Assembly: GCA_963678705.1 (NCBI GenBank)
Contig: OY783213.1
Span: forward strand, 8,374,451-8,438,450
Length of the DNA stretch: 64,000 nt
Reading direction: 5' to 3'
From: Panorpa germanica
Taxonomy: Eukaryota > Arthropoda > Insecta > Mecoptera > Panorpidae
Part shown: positions 29,582 to 42,100 of the stretch, piece by piece
How the letters are laid out: each line of letters opens with the position of its first letter
Numbering within the stretch: the stretch's first letter is position 1
Position numbers and translations under genes: made by a program
The notes under the pieces: model-generated
The model's database searches: none
What the model was told of the DNA's origin: nothing
What the model saw: only the letters and a program-made list of their open reading frames with translations

Positions 29582-32090
29582 GTAAAGAACATGTAATTTC
29601 TGATATACAGGGTGTTTGGTAGCAAGGTGCAAAGCCTTAAGGGGATGAGAGTTGACACCATTTAGAATATTTTGAGTCTTAATCGAAGTCTGCTTATTTA
29701 TTTTTTCTGCTATTTTTGCAAAAACACAATTTCTGACTTTTAAATGCCACCAGTACCCCAATTTAAGTTGGTATGTTAATTGTTTTATTTTTTGGCGTTT
29801 GTCAGATGTGTATCTAATCTAATAAATTAAGTTTTAAGCATCTGTGTTATTTTAAAAAAATACTAGACGCTTTTGAAGTTGTAAAAACTTTTAAAATTAA
29901 AAAATGTTGCTGTAGTATATTGCATTTAGAAAAATAAATAAAATAGCCTCGATCGTTCAAACCTTTTTAAAAACATGCTCGGTTATTGGCCTTTCTTTTA
30001 AGGTATCACTTAAGCTGATATCTTACCAATTTTCAGAATTAGAGCTAGAACTAGAACTATGGAACTGGATATTTTTTTGAATTTTAACAACGCTTTAAAA
30101 CCACAGTACTTGTTTATTATGTGGAAGACAATGCTTCTAGATGAAAAATATCTTTTTTACGAAAATATCTTTATAAGAGCTACATCATAAAGAAAGTTGT
30201 GGCAATGGTGACGCGCCGTAAAATTCTATATGCATTGTACGTGGAACGTTATAAAAAATAAGCTTCCATTACGAAAATGAAAATCTCAAGTTAATTATTA
30301 AAAATAAGTACTTTTGTATAGTAATGGATTAAAATATATACAATACTGTCTACAATAAGCTACAATGCGAGTTTGATGTGAATAATTCCTTTTGTAAAAT
30401 ATATAGAATACAAGCTTTGCTTTTTTTGCATTAAAAAACAATGTTACATTATTTAGTAATTTACATAATTAAAACTTAAAACTTGAATTTGTAAAGTACT
30501 TGTATAATTCGTACTACGCTAAAATAAAAAAGTTTAAAAAAACTTTTAACAAATTAAATGCAAGTGAATTATTTAGTTTTGAAAAGACAAGTAGTTTTAA
30601 TATTTGAATAATTAACAATAATTTTATTTTAGCAATGATGTTACCAATTTTATTTTTATTGGTTTCTCTTGGTAATAATATCCTTTCTTCTCTATCCGCT
30701 GGGTCGTAGAAGTAATTAGGTCGTAAACTCTATCACTCAGCTATGCTTGAATAAATTTATTCCAAGACTGACAATGAAAACTTTAAAGTCACTATTTATT
30801 TATTTTATTTAACTTATTAGTATAAAAATTTCATTTAAAAAAACAAAAGGTATATTTTAATTTAAAATACATTAAAATTATTCTTTTTCGATTGTCTTTT
30901 ACTTTATCGAGTATATAAAGCTTTTGGTGGATGTTTTAAAAAGTTCTTTTCGAGCTTTTACCCTTCTAAGAAGTTTTTTTTCTTATTTGCTACTTGAGTA
31001 GCAGTATATATACAAGAATATATTTCTTTTCTATTTTTTTAATTCTTTCTTTTTTCTTTTGAAGTAGATGTTTTTTTACATTGTTATTTTAAAATTTGTT
31101 TTTGCTTTTAGTTAGAACCACTTTTTCATTTTGTATTGTTTATATAAATAATACAAATTTAATTGAAATAAAATAAATTATATTCTATTTACGTAAATAA
31201 TTCAATGAAAATAAAAGATATATAGAATAATTTTACATATTATAAATTTTATATTTAATGAAGAAAATTAATATGAGCCTTTTCGCTGAACATCGGGGAG
31301 TAATCGCTGGACGATTTTTTATAAAAAGATTCATATATTTACATAACATACATAATCCGTGCTAAATGTTATGTAAAACTGGATTATGACGTTGCAGCTT
31401 TAGAATTACATTTTTTAATCCATTGGATTTACTTTAAATAAAATAATTCCGATTATGGTATTTATCAGTAAAACACTATAAATAGCAAATATTATAAATA
31501 AAAGATGTTAAAACTTTATAGTCATTTTACAGGTTGATCTATTTAGATTTCTAAAAAATTTCCCATGCAAAAACCTTGACTTACATTTTATAAAATATAA
31601 AAGTCATACTTTACATTTTATTTTTCTAAGACTGTAACATGTAAGTTTTTAAATAAATTTAATTAAAACACCATATTACATTTTATGTGTTTTTTTCTTT
31701 TTGCTAAAGAAAAAAGCCTGTTGAGCCGCTATTTTTATTCGCGATCAACAACTGTTATTACAATAATCATCCCCTCCCTTTCCATTATCTATTGCTCTTC
31801 TTTTCAGCCCCTTTGCTAACATATTTTAGCATAAATTCTTTGGAACACGTTTGCATGTTTTCTGGTAATAACTGTTTTGTAATTTCATATTTTTTTACGT
31901 AGTATATAGGTTAAATCCCATGGGGTATATGAATAGGTTCTTTTGTTGGAATATTTTAATATTTAATGTTCATTTGTCTTAGTCATTTTGTATGAAGATA
32001 AAGCAGTTTACATATTTATTGTCGTAGTATGTTTATATAAATAATTAAACATGAATTTGAGTCTATTTCTGATATGTGTCAAATGCAGAA
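29582..32090. other. AT-rich sequence, nothing recognised
   Basis: A short segment from 29609 (ACAGGGTGTTTGGTAGCAAG) looks like the edge of an old repeat. A 75-codon minus-strand frame at 29534-29761 overlaps MITE family 3 and that segment and is not a gene. The remainder is AT-rich with long pyrimidine runs at about 30.9-31.1 kb. Confidence 0.35.
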
Positions 32091-32812
32091 TTAAGGGAGG
32101 GGTTAGGGTTTTCACTTTCGAAAAATCCAATTTTTTTTTGTCTTATCTTATTGTTTAACATTTCAAGAATACGTCCTTAAAATTTTAAGCCGATCTAAGC
32201 AATATTCTTGAAGTAATTGTCTTATTAATCAGGTATACAGTTTATTCATTGCTATTGTTCTGAAGCGTTCTTCTCAAAACTACTTTTTCAAAGTCCGTGT
32301 TCACGGCCATTTAAAAACTAATTGACCGATTCATTTCAAACTTCGTACACATTTTCTACATATAAAATACCTCCCCCCAACGTTTAGATGAAAAATTTTT
32401 TTTTACATTAAGGGTATCCCACCCACAAAATGGCGGAATTTTTCGTGGAAAATAACAGTTCACACTTTAGATGGCCGCCAAAAATTTTTAAATGAAAAAA
32501 AAAATTATCAGAGACCTTTGGGGGGAAGATTTGATTATAATTTTACTAAATTTTAATGGTTTTTCATTTTCAAATAATTTCCGGCCGAGTTATTGTGAAC
32601 ACCGCAAATTGCTTTTTTCCCAAGACCTTCTGGAGGAAGCTCTGTTACCGGCTTATGCTTCAATATTGCTGCATGATAAAATTATACAACTTAGTCACAA
32701 GTATGCTCAATAATGTAAAAAAGGTTCGAATAAAATTGCTCAATCTATACTTGAGAAAAAAAATCGCAAAAAAGTGTTTTTTTTTACGCTGAAACCCTAA
32801 CCCCTCCCTTAA
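32091..32812. mobile_element. TTAA-flanked inverted-repeat element, family 5 (722 bp with flanks)
   Basis: TTAA at 32091-32094 is followed by GGGAGGGGTTAGGGTTT. TTAA at 32809-32812 is preceded by the exact inverted copy. The interior has poly-A/T tracts and phrases such as AATGGCGGAATTTTTC but no real coding frame; the short overlapping frames at 32.49-32.85 kb are incidental. This is a piggyBac-like target site with different termini from the other two TTAA families in the window. Confidence 0.75.
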
Positions 32813-33399
32813 GATATACTTGTCTCTATCGATATTAGCAATATCGACCATATACTTATAGACGCCATAGATGACGTTGTAGGAATAACGGAAAACACAA
32901 TTGATATTTGAAGTCGACAGAACTCACTATGCATAGTGTTAGGTTATAATAAAATTATATAAAAAGGAATTGACAATTTAAATAATAAACTTTAAATGTC
33001 GTTTTCTTGATTTCAGGTAAGATAGTATGATTTAAGTTAAACAGTGTAGTTATTATTATGTGTATGTAAATTACTAAAATAACTTTAATTTCAGAGCAAC
33101 ACATAAGTTTGATTAAAAATTAAAAATTCCTAATAAAATTGGCGATATTGTCTTGAATATATAATTAATTCAATTCAGATATTAGATAAATGCTTAATAA
33201 TTTTTTAAGACAAAGAACTCTGTTCAAATATTTACTTTCGTAACTGTGAAAGAATTTAGTACTAACGACGCTTACAAGATTAAATAACAGAGTTTTGAAT
33301 ATGTACGTTCTTGTACATAAACACATAGTACACAAGAGCATCAGCCTATTTGCATAAGCTTCTCATTAAACCTACTAGAAAATTATCCCTCTTTAAACG

Positions 33400-33600
33400 C
33401 GTAATTTCTCTTTCAAAACAACAGCAACTTGTTCTGCAGTCATATCACTAGCGAGAGTGTACTTAATAGTTAAGCAACTGGCGAACAAAACCGGAAAAAC
33501 AACAAACGGGAGATGATAGCACTGTGTTTTAGAAGGCACAAGATAGCGGCCGCTACCAAACAACGGCTGGAAGCGCCACCTTTATCTCTACAAAAACATT
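33400..33600 (-). promoter_or_regulatory. GC-richer island, possible promoter or 5' exon on the minus strand
   Basis: This island contrasts sharply with the AT-rich flanks. It contains GGTGGCGCTTCC, an AGCGGCCGCT palindrome and, on the minus strand, an ATG at 33451-33449 followed by TAEQVAVVLKEKLRV and a stop. The frame is open for over 40 codons upstream of that ATG. It could be the start region of a minus-strand gene, conceivably the missing 5' end of TMEM184, but I see no strong donor after the ATG. It is only a candidate. Confidence 0.25.
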
Positions 33601-34121
33601 TCATCTCTTTTCTTTACTGCACTGCTGTGATATTTAGATGAATTATTACTTTTATGTATTTTTCGCAATATATTCGCTTATGTATAGTACTACATAATAC
33701 GTATATACGTAATAAAAACTGTAACGAATTTAATAGTCTGCAGGGATATGTAAAAAGAGTTGTTTAAAACTTAATAAGGTTGAACAAAGCTGGGAGATTT
33801 AATATTTAATGGATAAAGTAAAATTGCTGCGATCATGAAGATAATTAAGTTATATATGATAATTATGAATAAGAATTTTATATAGATTCTACTGCAGTTT
33901 AATAAGTACGTTGGACAGAACCCTACAAACATTTTTTCGTATCGTACTAATATCGAATACTTTTCGAAGCACGTTCTAACCTACTGAAATATATTCAAAT
34001 TGAAGCAATATTTACCCAATAAAGAATGTACATGTAATATGTGATTTTCTAAACATACATTTTATCAATTTCATACTTTTAACTATAGAAGACAGTATGT
34101 ACAATATGTGGACTATATATA

Positions 34122-35945
34122 CAGTAGGGCCTCGGTAATTCGGACTCTCGCTTATTCGGTGATCGCTGTAATCCGGCCGGGCAATGGGATTCGCGGGGGA
34201 GGCCCGGCGGCGTGTAGATGCGGGGGCTGTCATGAGCCAATGCGCCGTCAGTCTTTTGTTTATCGCCTTTCGTGTAATACGTAGTGTCAATTAAGTGCGC
34301 TCGCTAACATCATGGCGCCGCCACGTAAACATTCGACATTAACAATAAAAGACAAATTACGGATTATAGAAATGTTAGATAAGGGTGACAGCTACCCTGT
34401 CATTGCTCGGAAGTTTGGTATAGGCAGGTCAACTGTAGGCGACATAAAGAAAAACAAAGACAAACTCTTGAAGTTTGTTAGCCTAACAGAACGTGGTCCC
34501 GGTGTACGAAAAACACTGAAGAAATCGGAAAATCCTGTTTTAGAAGATGCTTTGTTTACGTGGTTTTTGCAACAAAGGCGATTGCATGTTCCTGTAAGTG
34601 GTGATATGATTTGTGAGAAAGCTCGAATTTTTCATCGCCAGATTACAAACTCCAATATCGGATTTAATGCAAGCCGGGGATGGTTAGACAAATTTAAAAA
34701 ACGCCACGGAATAAGACGTTTAAAAATGGCCGGTGAAAAACTGTCAAATGATGAAGCCGCTATCGGACCATTCCAACTAGAGTTACAGAAAGTTATTAGA
34801 GAAAAAAAATTAACAGCGGAACAGGTTTACAATGCTGACGAATCTGGTTTGTACTGGCGATTATTGCCAGATCATACATTAGCCTCTGGCAATGAGCAGT
34901 CGGCTTCCGGAAGGAAAATGATGAAGATGAGAGTGACATTCATGCCTTGTGCAAATGCGGCTGGAACTCATAAACTTCAATTGCTTGTTGTCGGAAAATC
35001 AAAAAACCCACGGGCATTTAAATCAACACGTCTTCCTGTTTGTTATCGTGCACAAAAAAATGCTTGGGTTACGAAAGACTTGTTTCTTGAGTGGTTTAAA
35101 ACGGAATTCGTTCCCGCGGTCCGCCGCCATCTTTTGTCTGTTAATTTGCCTCCTCAGGCACTGTTATTGTTGGATAATTGTCCTGGGCATCCATCAGCAG
35201 ATGAACTTGTCTCTGAAGACGGCCACATTTTTGCAATGTTCCTGCCACGGCGTGTATACAACCAATGGATCAGAACGTTATACAAAATGTGAAGTTAAAT
35301 TACCGCAAATCACTTTTGGTTAACTGTCTTGTATTATGTTCTGAAAACCTCATGGACTCATTAAAATCGATAACTTTAAAGGACACAGTTTTTCTTTTGG
35401 CTAATTGCTGGGCCAATGTTAAGACATCGCTAATTAACAAATCATGGAAGAATTTGCACCCTGAATTTCTCACTGATAATGACGAACCAGAAGATGATGT
35501 TCCTTTAGCCCAGCTTTTTAACAGGTTGAGGGGACCCAATGATCCTCAAATAAGTGAGGCAGAAGCTCAAGAATGGGCTGCTGGTGGTGCCGAAAGCGAG
35601 TTACAAAGATATGAAGTGTTAACTGATGAGGAGATTGTGCGAGCGGCTATGTGTGAGGACGATGAGGAAGATGAGGAAATGAAGTGCGAAAATTATAAAC
35701 AGAAGAGTATTACAGACTTTTTCAAGAATTAACTAATGTTTTATTTTAACTTACTGATTTCCTTACATAGTTGTAATTTTGAACATGTACATTTTGCCTA
35801 TATGCTATAATTTAAAAATTGATTAAAGAAACTAAGGTTAAACATGTGTTTTATTAACATTTAATATGGCATACTATAATCCGGACGCCTCGATAATCCG
35901 AAAAGGGTCTTGTTTTTGCCTCTCCGGATTAACGAGGCCCTACTG
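34122..35945 (+). mobile_element. Tigger/pogo-type DNA transposon, near-complete, 1824 bp
   Basis: The element starts CAGTAGGGCCTCGGTAATTC and ends with the inverted counterpart (reverse complement CAGTAGGGCCTCGTTAATCC). It is flanked on both sides by TA (34120-34121 and 35946-35947), the target site of the Tc1/mariner/pogo superfamily. Extra copies of the ATAATCCGG / TTCGG motif lie just inside both ends, as subterminal repeats that may be transposase-binding sites. One transposase gene fills the interior. The ends look intact, and the body is young enough that only one frame disruption is obvious. Confidence 0.95.
34312..35732 (+). pseudogene. Tigger/jerky-like transposase, disrupted by one frameshift
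   Basis: The first part (34312 to about 35250) begins MAPPRKHSTLTIKDKLRIIE. It contains two DNA-binding regions of the CENP-B type: an HTH with DKGDSYPVIARKFGIGRSTV near residues 24-43, and a second HTH domain around residues 70-140 ending GWLDKFKKRHGI. The DDE/DDD catalytic core follows, with YNADESGLYW (first Asp) near residue 175 and LLLLDNCPGHPSA (second Asp). The third catalytic Asp motif (PMDQNVIQNVKLNYRK) lies in another frame starting at 35265, so the frame shifts between about 35250 and 35265. Compared with the family pattern, roughly ten bases seem to be missing there. The second part continues without stops to TAA at 35730-35732, with an acidic stretch and the ending QKSITDFF, a PCNA-binding type motif. 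The protein is therefore probably non-functional. Confidence 0.93.
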
Positions 35946-36061
35946 TATTGTGAAAGCTTTACAAAAATAAAGTGTTAAAAAGAACTTGCCATCCGCCACT
36001 ATATAGAAAATCCCCATAGGGCAATCTTAGTACATACTTTTTATAGACAGTCTGTTATCTT

Positions 36062-38462
36062 ATATTATAATGTCCGAGGTGTATGTTTCTTTTCTTATAT
36101 TCTTATCTTATATTATAATGTCCGAGGTGTATGTTTGTTTTCTTATATTCTTATATGTTTATATTCTTATATTCTTATATGTTTACGCGATTCGTATGGT
36201 AGCTCGAAAACGGCTCCATGGAAGTTTTTAAAAATTTCCTATTTCGTAGAGAAAAAAATTCTAAGACTTTTGGCGTCCTCGGATTTTTCCCTGAATTTCC
36301 TGGAAACCCGCAATTTTGGAAAAACTGGAAAAAAAGTGAGCCCTTTTTTGCTGTATTACTTTTAATTCGTAAAAGTCAGAAAGTTGAAATTTTGCATGTG
36401 TATTAAGGTATTCAATGCTGACATTTCTCAAAAATTAAAAATTCAAAAATTGAAAAAGGGGTGGTTGAAGAAATTCGGGGGCCCGGTAGGGAACTTTGGA
36501 GAAACTTCATATTCTGGATTCTAAAATAATTAAATATATTATTAATAAAAAAAAATTCAAAATTTCAAAATTTTATTTGGGGGCACGGGGGAAGTATTTG
36601 CCGAGAGTATAAAGTGTGCCAGAAAGTTGAAATTTTGTATATAGGCTAATCTTGGTAACTTATTTACGAATCGAAAAAAAAAATTCCAAATTTTGAAAAA
36701 AAGTTGGTCAAATAACGCATAAATTGAAAATATTTTTTATTTTGTTAAAAAAAATATTTTTTTTTAGTCAATTTATATGTCATGTATATGTGCGCGAGTT
36801 TATTTATTATTTCAATTTAAACATAGAATTAAATATGAAATGTAATTACGAATTATTTTATTGGTTTCAAATCATACACGCCAAAAAGACTTCGCTTTGC
36901 GACGGGGGTAAACGTTACTGGAATTTAAATTTTTATATGAAGTTCAAGCCACACACAAAAGACACGTCGCTTGCGACGGGGGTAAAAGCTAGTATGTTTA
37001 TATTCTTATATGTTTACGCGATTCGTATGGTAGCTCGAAAACGGCTCCATGGAAGTTTTTAAAAATTTCCTATTTCGTAGAGAAAAAAATTCTAAGACTT
37101 TTGGCGTCCCCGGATTTTTCCCTGAATTTCCTGGAAACCCGTAATTTTGGAAAAACTGGAAAAAAAGTGAGCCCTTTTTTGCTGTATTACTTTTAATTCG
37201 TAAAAGATAGAAAGTTGAAATTTTGCATGTGTATTAAGGTATTTAATGCTGACATTTCTCAAAAATTAGAAATTCAAAAATTGAAAAAGGGGGGGTTGAA
37301 GAAATTCGGGGGCCCGGCAGAGATCTTTGGAGAAAGTTCATATTCTGGATTTTTGAATAATTAAGTATAGTATTAATAAAAAAAAATTCAAAATTTCAAA
37401 ATTTTATTTAGGGGCACGGGGGGCAGTATTTGCCGAGAGTAAAAATTGTTCTAGAAAGTTGAAATTTTTTATATAGGGTAATCTTGGTAACTTATTTACG
37501 AATCAAAAAAAAAAATCCCAAATTTTGAAAAAAAGTTGGTCAAATAACGCATAAATTGAAAATATTTTTTATTTTGATAAAAAAATATATTTTTTTAGTC
37601 AATATATATGTGTTAATGTATATGTGCGAGTTTATTTATTATTTCAATTTAAAAATAGAACAGTTATATATGAAATGTAATTACGAATTACTTTATTGGA
37701 TTCAAATGATACACGCCAAAAAGACATCGCTTTGCGACGGGGGTAAACCTTAGACTTTAAAAGAGACTTTAAAGAGAAAAAAAATCTAAGACTTCTAGCG
37801 TCCCCGGATTTTTCCCTGAATTTCCTGGAAACCCATAATTTTGGAAAAAATGGAAAAAATGGAAAAAAAGTGAGCCCTTTTTTGCTGTATTACTTTTAAT
37901 TCGTAAATTATAGAAAGATGAAATTTTGCATGTGTATTAAGGTATTCAATGCTGACATTTCTCAAAAATTAGAAATTCAAAAATTAAAAAAGGGGGGAAA
38001 AGGTTGAAGAAACTCGGGGGCCCGGTAGGAAACGTTAAAGAAAGTTCATATTCTAAATTCTAGAATAATTAAGTATATTATGAATAATATAAAATTCAAA
38101 ATTTCAAAATTTTATTTGGGGGCACGGGGGACATTATTTTTCGAATGTAAAAATTGTGCTAGAAAGTTGAAATTTTGTATATAGGCGAACCTTGGTAACT
38201 TATTTACTAATCGAAAAAAAAATCCCAAATTTTGAAAAAAAGTTGGTCAAATAACGCATAAATTAAAAATATTTTTTATTTTAATATAAAAAATATATTT
38301 TCTTGGTCAGTTTGTATGAAAAATTAATTGTTATAATATGTAAAATTAATATAGGACGAGTTTATTTATTATTTCAATTTAAAAATGGAATTAAATTTTG
38401 ACATGAAATTCAAGCCACACACAAAAAACAGACGTCGCTTGCGACGGGGGTAAAAGCTAGTA
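36062..38462 (-). repeat. Three tandem partial copies of repeat family 2 (opposite orientation)
   Basis: Three head-to-tail segments (about 36062-36993, 36994-37755 and 37775-38462) each match the reverse complement of 20713-22158. The first and last end in GCGACGGGGGTAAAAGCTAG and the middle one in GCGACGGGGGTAAACC. The first also has an internal near-copy of this end at about 36899. The right copy lacks its far end, and the junction at 37756-37775 is irregular. Phrases shared by all three include TTTTTCCCTGAATTTCCTGG and TTGGTCAAATAACGCATAAA. Ahead of the array is a simple run of TTATATTC-like units (36050-36185). There are no coding frames of interest. Confidence 0.8.
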
Positions 38463-40799
38463 ATATATATTTTCTTACATAAAAGTATTTCCCGTTGCCT
38501 TAACATTATCAAATAAAATAATGGAAGAAAAACTTGGAGACTTTCAGACTGAAAACGTTATGAAAAATAAAATAATTGTTAAATAGCATAACATGAAAAA
38601 AATATCATAGTTATTGTGTTATATACAACGAACAGCTTGTATCTGTACAATTATTAAATTGTTAAAATAACCATAAACAAAATATACACGGATCATTTGC
38701 TAAAGATGTTTACTAAGTTTGAATTAATTAAATATAATGTTTAATTAAATATAATTAAGTATAATTAATTAAGATATGCCACGTCCCGCACTGAAAACAC
38801 TTATTTCTCATCCCTATTACCCCCGCCACTGGATGTATCCTACACACAAATGTACAATCTATTCAGTTTATCAAAATACCGACTTTCCTGACAATTTAAG
38901 TTAAAATTCAAGGACGACACAATTGTTACGAAATTTTATCAATTTTGTTTATTATTTTGATGGATTATTTTTGAACAATTGTAAAAATTAAATACTAAGT
39001 TACGAAATATATCTTTTATTATAAACGTGCATGAAGTAGAAACATTATAAATGTTAGAATAGTAGAAGTAAAGATTGAGCAAAACTTTAAAAAGCTCTAT
39101 CTCTACTCACTATAAAAAATAAAAGATAAACTTCAAGAAAGCTTTATTTAAAAGCTTATTTTATGTTATCTTATTTAGTAACTTAAGTTTATTATGTGCT
39201 TTTAGGGCGGGCAATAGGCATGAATTGTAAAAAATAAGTGTTTGCAAGGAAAACCAAAAGGTGAGCACTTTAATAAATAGAATAAAAGCTCATAAAGCTT
39301 TCCTTAAACATTAAGGGATATAATACTACTGTGACAGTTCTTTATACTTTGATAAAATAATTTAGAAATACTCCGAAGTCAATACTGCACGTAAAAATGA
39401 AACTTAAGAACAATTCTTATCTACTATTTTAATTAGTCTCGTTTTTTTGTAGTCTTTTAGTTTTTATTTTTAATATACTAATTGTCTAAGATGTCAGGAT
39501 TCCAGGGTCCCAGTAAACAATTTGGTGAAGTGCCCTATTTGGTGAAGTTCGAGTCACTCGTACAATACAATTCTAACGCTTTACAAGTTCTCTACCTGTC
39601 ACAGATTTTGTGTTAGTTTTTCATAATAATATTCTTTCTTTTTCCAACATCATTCATTAAGTATTTCTGTTTCTTTCCCACATGGATATATTTTCTTTAA
39701 GTTCACTTTCATCTCATTTATTCCAAAGTGAGAGAGAAACGAGATGCGGTTAGACAAGTAAAATATATTTTTCACCGTTACACTTGTATAGTATTTTGTT
39801 CAGTACAGTATGCTTAAAGTATATGCTATCCTTTTTCAACAAATATTTCTTTAATGGTAATAGGCACACGCTGTCTCCCTCAATCCCCGAATATAATGTA
39901 TATAAACGAAGATAGTATCTAGCGATGGTAAAACAGAGGTCATAAATCATAAACCGACTCCGCTTTTAATTCAGCAGTAAACCGTCGTTGCGATCTCTGT
40001 AGGTCATAAAAAGGGCATTTCCTATGAACGACTGAATAGAAAACGAACACGTTCCAGACAAAAAACTCATGATATGTAATAGAAATTAAGTAGAATTTAC
40101 TCCAAAATGTTTACTGAGGTCCTTGTCTGATGGACGGTAAAGTGCGCTAACTCTTTTTATAAATAAAAATAAAACTTAACTAGTGATGTTACCAACCTAG
40201 CGGTTTTACACAATCAGTTCTATTCCAAAGACAACAGTTACTTAGTTACCTTTAAACTAGTGTCCCATATTACACGTCATTATTAATGAATGCACTTGTT
40301 AACAAAGTTTTTATTTCACTACAATTAAAAAGTTATAACGTCCCGTTACACGTACCAGCAACATGTACCATAGAGTAAAATTAATTCTAACAATACAAAT
40401 TCTTCGCACGATTGTAACGTACAGTACCCATAAATAACGAAGCACTTTAACCTTAAGTTTATGGAAATTACAAGAAAACTCATTAATATCTCGTAAAGGC
40501 AGGTGGTCAGGGCACTAAATCAGACGTTGGGGATAAGATCCGAAGATAAAGGTGACCGCTCGATCATCCTCGAGCGCATCGACCTCCTCGCTACAACATG
40601 GTTCTCGATTAACTTTACTAAAAACTTTATCGCAGATTTTATTACTAAAATCGAAAATATTCAAGAAGAAAAAAACGTTTTTGTTCAGAGAAGCTATAGT
40701 GGCATTTTAAGAACTAGAAGTGAATCTATTTCATTTTATTCAGGGTAAATTTATCACATTTGCTGTTAGGGGCACACTAATTTCATGGCATTCATTTTA
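38463..40799. other. AT-rich sequence, nothing recognised
   Basis: I see no gene. A mildly GC-richer plus-strand frame at 40503-40748 (81 codons) has no recognisable domain and is probably fortuitous. Confidence 0.35.
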
Positions 40800-41480
40800 G
40801 TTTTTTTTATTATTTATTATATTAATTGTGTGCCTTTCGGCTTTACAATCTACATTATTATATTTCTTAATGCATTTCATATAAATTCAAAGTTAAAACT
40901 AAACTTAAACTATTCTAGACTATTACTACTTCGAATAGTACTTTCTGTTTCTTCTTTTCTTGAGCTTCTCTCTTCCTGTCCCCTACTCCTCCTTTATTCA
41001 CACCCTTTCCTGTTTCTCCTTCCTTACTGCCTGTATCTTCATCTATCACCTCTTGCCTTCCTTGTCTCCTCTCGACAAACTCTCTATTATCTTTTCGCTA
41101 TCCTTCCTGCCTTCTCTCTTCGTTTTCACTTCTCCACTTATGTCTATTACAGGCATAAACACTCTATCTTTACTATTTTCTCTTGACTCTCTTCCTTTAC
41201 TATTTCTTCTTAACTCTCTTCCTTTACTATTTTATTATTGTCTCTATCTCCGTCATCCAAATCTTGTCCTTATCTCCTTTCCGCAAATCCTCTATTTTTC
41301 TGGACTGAAGTTAAACTGTTTCCTCGCTACTTCTTTCTTTCTCCTGCTTCCCTTCACTGCCTCTTTTAGTACTTCCTCTCTCTTCATGTTCCTTATGCAA
41401 CCCAGCTAGGAGCTTATTTATTGTCCTGTTTTTTCTTTTCTTTTTTCTATTTCCGCCATCTATTTAGAACTATTTATATC
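40800..41480 (-). mobile_element. 3' end of the same LINE family as at 18.9-19.8 kb
   Basis: Read on the minus strand from 41480, the sequence matches the last codons (ATGGCGGAAATAGAAAAAAG), then GACAATAAATAA, then the purine-rich 3' UTR of the 18.9-kb copy. It ends near ACACAATTAATATAATAAAT at about 40810. An insertion or expansion relative to the first copy lies around 41170-41230, where a CTCTTCCTTTACTATTT phrase is duplicated. The long pyrimidine-rich plus-strand frames here are only the complement of this UTR. Confidence 0.75.
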
Positions 41481-41904
41481 AGCCATTCTAGTTACTATTT
41501 TTGTAATAACTTCTAAAGATGATTACATTGCCCAATCTATTAAAGAAGCATTAAGTATATAGATATTTTTTTCGGCTTTAATTTTGGTGTTGATGTTTTA
41601 GTATTTAGTATTAAACTCCTAAAATATTAATTTTTAGTAAATGGTAATCAATATACTGCACCTTAGCCGATCCCTGGTCAACAGGAACGATTTTGTTTGT
41701 GCAGAGAAAAATTTACGCAAAGAAAAAGAATAATTTAATTTAAAAATTGACTATTAAATACGAACATAACTTAGAATATCCCTTAAAAAATCCATTAATA
41801 CATCAAGGCAGACAAGAAAACGCCATTCTATTTATTCCACATGTTTTATTAAAAATGTAAATTCATTTTATTTAAATTTATATGCAAATTACGAGCAGGA
41901 TCCT

Positions 41905-42100
41905 GAATTACCTCAATTCCGCATCAATTTGTACAACATGATGATAAATTGGCAAAATACACAAAAGATATATTACATTGTAGGAAAACGTGCTGGTGTT
42001 AGTGATGTAAAGGTCTCTATGTGTGTGTTTGGTAACCCATGTTTGTAAAGAACTGCGACGATCAAAGAGTGTCAACCGTTTGTCACCTGTTTAATGTCCA
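41905..42100 (-). other. Minus-strand open frame of about 60 codons, unrecognised
   Basis: Between a TAA near 42095 and one near 41910 the minus strand is open without an early Met. It encodes DKRLTLFDRRSSLQTWVTKH, then FSYNVIYLLCILPIYHHVVQ and IDAELR, ending at a possible donor (TTGAG before GTAATT). An acceptor-like AAACAG lies at its head. No family is recognised, and chance is a fair explanation. Confidence 0.12.

Noticed and set aside
34949..35323. 124-codon frame overlapping the transposase
   Set aside because: It is an alternative frame inside the Tigger transposase and lacks any of its motifs.
36135..37753. Frames of 62-112 codons in the 36-38 kb repeats
   Set aside because: They are translations of non-coding repeat family 2 and recur identically in each copy.
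40785..41409. 133- and 149-codon plus-strand frames rich in Ser, Leu and Phe
   Set aside because: They are the complement of a LINE 3' UTR. The low-complexity composition explains their length.
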